From contig JAFYDK010000099.1 in the NCBI GenBank assembly GCA_017544805.1, forward strand, positions 62,001 through 126,000: a DNA stretch of 64,000 nucleotides, given 5' to 3'. The notes beneath the pieces were generated by a model that worked only from the letters and a program-made list of their open reading frames with translations, was not told where the DNA came from and did no database searches. Origin of the DNA: Bacteroidales bacterium. Its GTDB lineage: Bacteria > Bacteroidota > Bacteroidia > Bacteroidales > UBA3824. Shown here piece by piece: positions 61,746 to 64,000 of this stretch (positions within the stretch are counted from its first letter, which is position 1; every line of letters starts with the position of its first letter). The translations under genes and the position numbers were made by a program.

Positions 61746-63122
61746 ATGAAAACAGATATATTAATTATAGGTGCGGGACTTACGGGACTTACAACCGCCT
61801 ACACGTTAGCCTCAAAGGGCAAAAATGTTCATGTGTTGGAGCGTATGGAACGCCCCGGAGGTCAGATTCATACGTATTCAGAAGATGGTTTTGTTTTTGA
61901 AAGCGGACCCAACACAGGCTCGATTTCAAATCCAGAGGTCGTAGAACTTATGCAGGAACTCGAAAAAACATCCAACGGGAAATGCCGTCTTGAAACCGCT
62001 CCCGATTCGTCGAAAAGGCGTTTGATTTGGAAGGGCGACCGTTTTAGAGAATTGCCGTCGGGACTTGGAAGCGCAATTACGACACCACTTTTCACCCTCG
62101 GCGATAAGTTTAGAATTTTGGGCGAACCGTGGAGAAAAAAAGGCAACAACCCCGATGAGACAGTAGGCGAACTTGCACGCCGCCGTCTTGGAAAATCTTT
62201 TGTTGATTATGCCGTAGATCCTTTTCTTTCAGGAGTTTATGCCGGCGACCCTAATACTTTGGTAACACGTTACGCATTGCCAAAACTTTATAATTTGGAA
62301 CAGAATTATGGTTCGTTTGTGCGCGGTGCTATTAAAAAAGCAAAAGAGCCCAAAACCGACCGCGACAAATTGGCTACAAAAAAAGTATTTTCTGCCATCG
62401 GTGGACTTTCAAATATAACAGATTCGATGGCGGAATTTTTGGGAGATAGAATTTCGCTTGGTGTCAGCAATTTAAAAATAAATCCGAAAGAAAACGCTTT
62501 GGAGGCTACTTTCTTGGATAAAAGCGGTAACAAACAGACAATTAGCGCATCAACGGTGATAACAACTTGCGGTTCGTATTCGTTGCCGGAAATTTTGCCG
62601 TTTGTGGAGCCGGAATTGATGAATCAGGTCAACAACCTTAAATATGCTCCCATGATTGAAGTTTGTGTGGGCGTAAAAGATACTTTGGGCGGCGATTACA
62701 AAGCATTCGGCGGACTTGTTCCAACTATTGAGAAGAAAAAAGTTCTCGGAATTTTGTTTCCGTCAGCATGTTTTTCGGGACGTGCACCCGAAGGCGGCGC
62801 ATTGTTTACGTATTTTATCGGCGGTGTCAAACACGCTGAAATGCTCGAAAAATCCGATTCGGAAATCACGTCTATCGTTGAGGAAGTTTTTCACGATATG
62901 CTAAAATTTCCGAATACATCAAAGCCGGATTTGATAAAGATTTTCCGTCACAAAACGGCAATTCCGCAGTACGAACTTTCAACAGGTGAGCGACTTTCTG
63001 CCGTTGAAAAGCTTCAAAAACAATATCCGGGTCTAATAATTGCGGGCAACCTTCGCGATGGTATCGGTATGGCTCACCGTATAAAACAAGCCCGCGACAT
63101 TGCCGAAAAATTAATCGGATAA
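61746..63122 (+). CDS. Protoporphyrinogen oxidase, HemG/HemY (PPO) type
   Basis: 458 aa. FAD motif ILIIGAGLTGLTTAYTLASKG at the N-terminus, a conserved GGQIHTYSEDGFVFESGP, and the PPO segment VDPFLSGVYAGDP near 165. The C-terminus carries the second FAD contact GNLRDGIGMAHRI. It oxidises protoporphyrinogen IX by six electrons; the oxygen-dependent family contrasts with oxygen-independent HemN beside it, but in anaerobes other acceptors may be used. It starts 1 bp after hemN ends and is followed after 5 bp by hemE. Named hemG or hemY in different genomes. Confidence 0.9.
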   Translation: MKTDILIIGAGLTGLTTAYTLASKGKNVHVLERMERPGGQIHTYSEDGFVFESGPNTGSISNPEVVELMQELEKTSNGKCRLETAPDSSKRRLIWKGDRFRELPSGLGSAITTPLFTLGDKFRILGEPWRKKGNNPDETVGELARRRLGKSFVDYAVDPFLSGVYAGDPNTLVTRYALPKLYNLEQNYGSFVRGAIKKAKEPKTDRDKLATKKVFSAIGGLSNITDSMAEFLGDRISLGVSNLKINPKENALEATFLDKSGNKQTISASTVITTCGSYSLPEILPFVEPELMNQVNNLKYAPMIEVCVGVKDTLGGDYKAFGGLVPTIEKKKVLGILFPSACFSGRAPEGGALFTYFIGGVKHAEMLEKSDSEITSIVEEVFHDMLKFPNTSKPDLIKIFRHKTAIPQYELSTGERLSAVEKLQKQYPGLIIAGNLRDGIGMAHRIKQARDIAEKLIG

Positions 63123-63127
63123 AAAAG

Positions 63128-64000
63128 ATGATAAAGTGTTTTCAAAATATTAATCGTCCGCCGGTGTGGTTGATGCGGCAAGCAGGACGAGTGTTACCAA
63201 GGTATAGGAAACTAAGAGAAACGTATAGTTTTCGCGAACTCATGGAAACGCCGCAACTCGCAGCAGATGTTACACTTATGCCCGTAGAAGACCTCGGTGT
63301 GGATTTCGCAATTATTTTTAGCGACATCCTTATAGTGCCGACTGCTTTGGGTATGGAAATTGAGTGGACTGACTTTGGACCAAAGTTTTTGAAACCGTTG
63401 TGCGAGGAAAAAAATCCGTCGAAAACACTGAAATTTAGCGGCGAAAAATTTGAGCATGTTTATAATGCAATTGATATTGTTGTTGAAAACAAAAAAGCAC
63501 CGCTTATTGGTTTTTGCGGAGCACCGCTAACAACGTTGTGTTATATGATTCAAGGTGTTAGCAGCAAACAGAATTTTCCTGAGGCCAAAAAGTTTTTTTA
63601 TACGCAGAGTCTTGAAACAAAAAATCTGATTGATATTGTTACCGAAATTTCAATCGAATACGCTTTAAAACAGGTTGAACACGGCGTGGAAGTTTTTCAA
63701 ATTTTTGAGAGTAACGCCGGAATTTTGCCAACCGAGATGTATAAAGAATTGATTTTGCCGAGTGTCAAAAAAATTGCTGACGCTGTACGACAAAAAGGTA
63801 TTCCCGTGATTTTCTTTCCAAAAGGAATCGGCATGGGGCTCATAAATATAACGTCGGAGATTTGCGATATTGTGGGAATAGATTGGCAGACAGATATTTG
63901 GGATGCCCGCAGATTGATTGATAAAAAGGTAAAGATTCAAGGTAATTTTGATCCGCATTTGCTATTGACATCTAAGGATAAAATTGCTGAGGAAATCGGA
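63128..64000 (+). CDS. hemE: Uroporphyrinogen decarboxylase, 3' end outside window
   Basis: 291 codons visible from the ATG at 63128, still open at the window edge, so about 50 residues are missing. The HemE signature NRPPVWLMRQAGRVLPRYRKLRE is at the start, with the arginines and the later Asp (IIFSDILIVP) that hold the substrate carboxylates. It makes coproporphyrinogen III for HemN. It lies 5 bp after the PPO gene in one operon. That the signature is exact argues against a methyltransferase of the MtaA/CmuA branch. Confidence 0.92.
   Translation, partial: MIKCFQNINRPPVWLMRQAGRVLPRYRKLRETYSFRELMETPQLAADVTLMPVEDLGVDFAIIFSDILIVPTALGMEIEWTDFGPKFLKPLCEEKNPSKTLKFSGEKFEHVYNAIDIVVENKKAPLIGFCGAPLTTLCYMIQGVSSKQNFPEAKKFFYTQSLETKNLIDIVTEISIEYALKQVEHGVEVFQIFESNAGILPTEMYKELILPSVKKIADAVRQKGIPVIFFPKGIGMGLINITSEICDIVGIDWQTDIWDARRLIDKKVKIQGNFDPHLLLTSKDKIAEEIG

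Overview
The window is AT-rich bacterial DNA (I judge roughly 35% GC by eye) from a member of the Bacteroidota, most likely Bacteroidales. The evidence is a gldH lipoprotein gene, a protein with a type-B C-terminal sorting domain of the type IX secretion system, a CarboxypepD_reg/TonB-dependent receptor, a DUF3098 protein, a glycogen synthase-phosphorylase fusion, and many copies of the Bacteroidota promoter element TAnnTTTG (sometimes with TTTG about 20 nt upstream). Shine-Dalgarno sequences are mostly absent. No rRNA, tRNA, CRISPR, phage or transposase gene was seen, and most of the window looks like ordinary chromosome.

Layout. 1-3.5 kb: two nearly identical exported PKD-domain proteins flank a degenerate FISUMP-type lipoprotein; the first is cut by the window edge. 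3.5-8 kb: an M1 metallopeptidase, then acpP-fabF-rnc. 8-11 kb: BlaI-type repressor, M56 sensor peptidase with a degenerate M23-like tail, a 76-aa 'TonB without a C-terminal domain', and a full TonB. 11-16.3 kb: a secreted GH2 beta-glucuronidase-like enzyme and a leftward ACP/hotdog/FAD-oxidoreductase operon resembling part of a polyene or flexirubin-type pathway. 16.5-23.6 kb: ABC-F protein, folK, metK behind a probable SAM-II riboswitch, envelope proteins and a PurF paralogue lacking the N-terminal cysteine. 23.7-32 kb: a chemoreceptor, an FAH-family enzyme, a 43-bp tandem repeat array, a TonB-dependent receptor, a Sua5/YrdC protein, prfB with its programmed frameshift, and an ECF-like sigma factor. 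32-45.5 kb: envelope proteins, a secreted acidic repeat protein, a large ABCG-like transporter with a TerB-like N-terminus, and a gldH-trmB-EEP-GT2 operon followed by a ROK kinase. 45.7-64 kb: the glycogen enzyme, the T9SS cargo protein, an rRNA methyltransferase, greA-HIT, uppP, a SpoIIE-type phosphatase, and hemN-hemG-hemE, with hemE cut by the right edge.

The most unusual content is non-coding. A 180-bp element of five consecutive hairpins occurs twice, 33 kb apart, with compensatory differences between copies. A six-unit 43-bp array has two hairpins per unit. The 3' end of the acidic repeat gene is a stack of three hairpins. The metK leader shows SAM-II features. prfB keeps a strong internal Shine-Dalgarno sequence although the phylum rarely uses them.

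No obviously new multi-gene defence or secretion system is visible. The best candidates for undescribed biology are the multi-hairpin element, the dual-hairpin array, the truncated TonB in the BlaI/M56 cassette and the secreted 18-residue-repeat protein.
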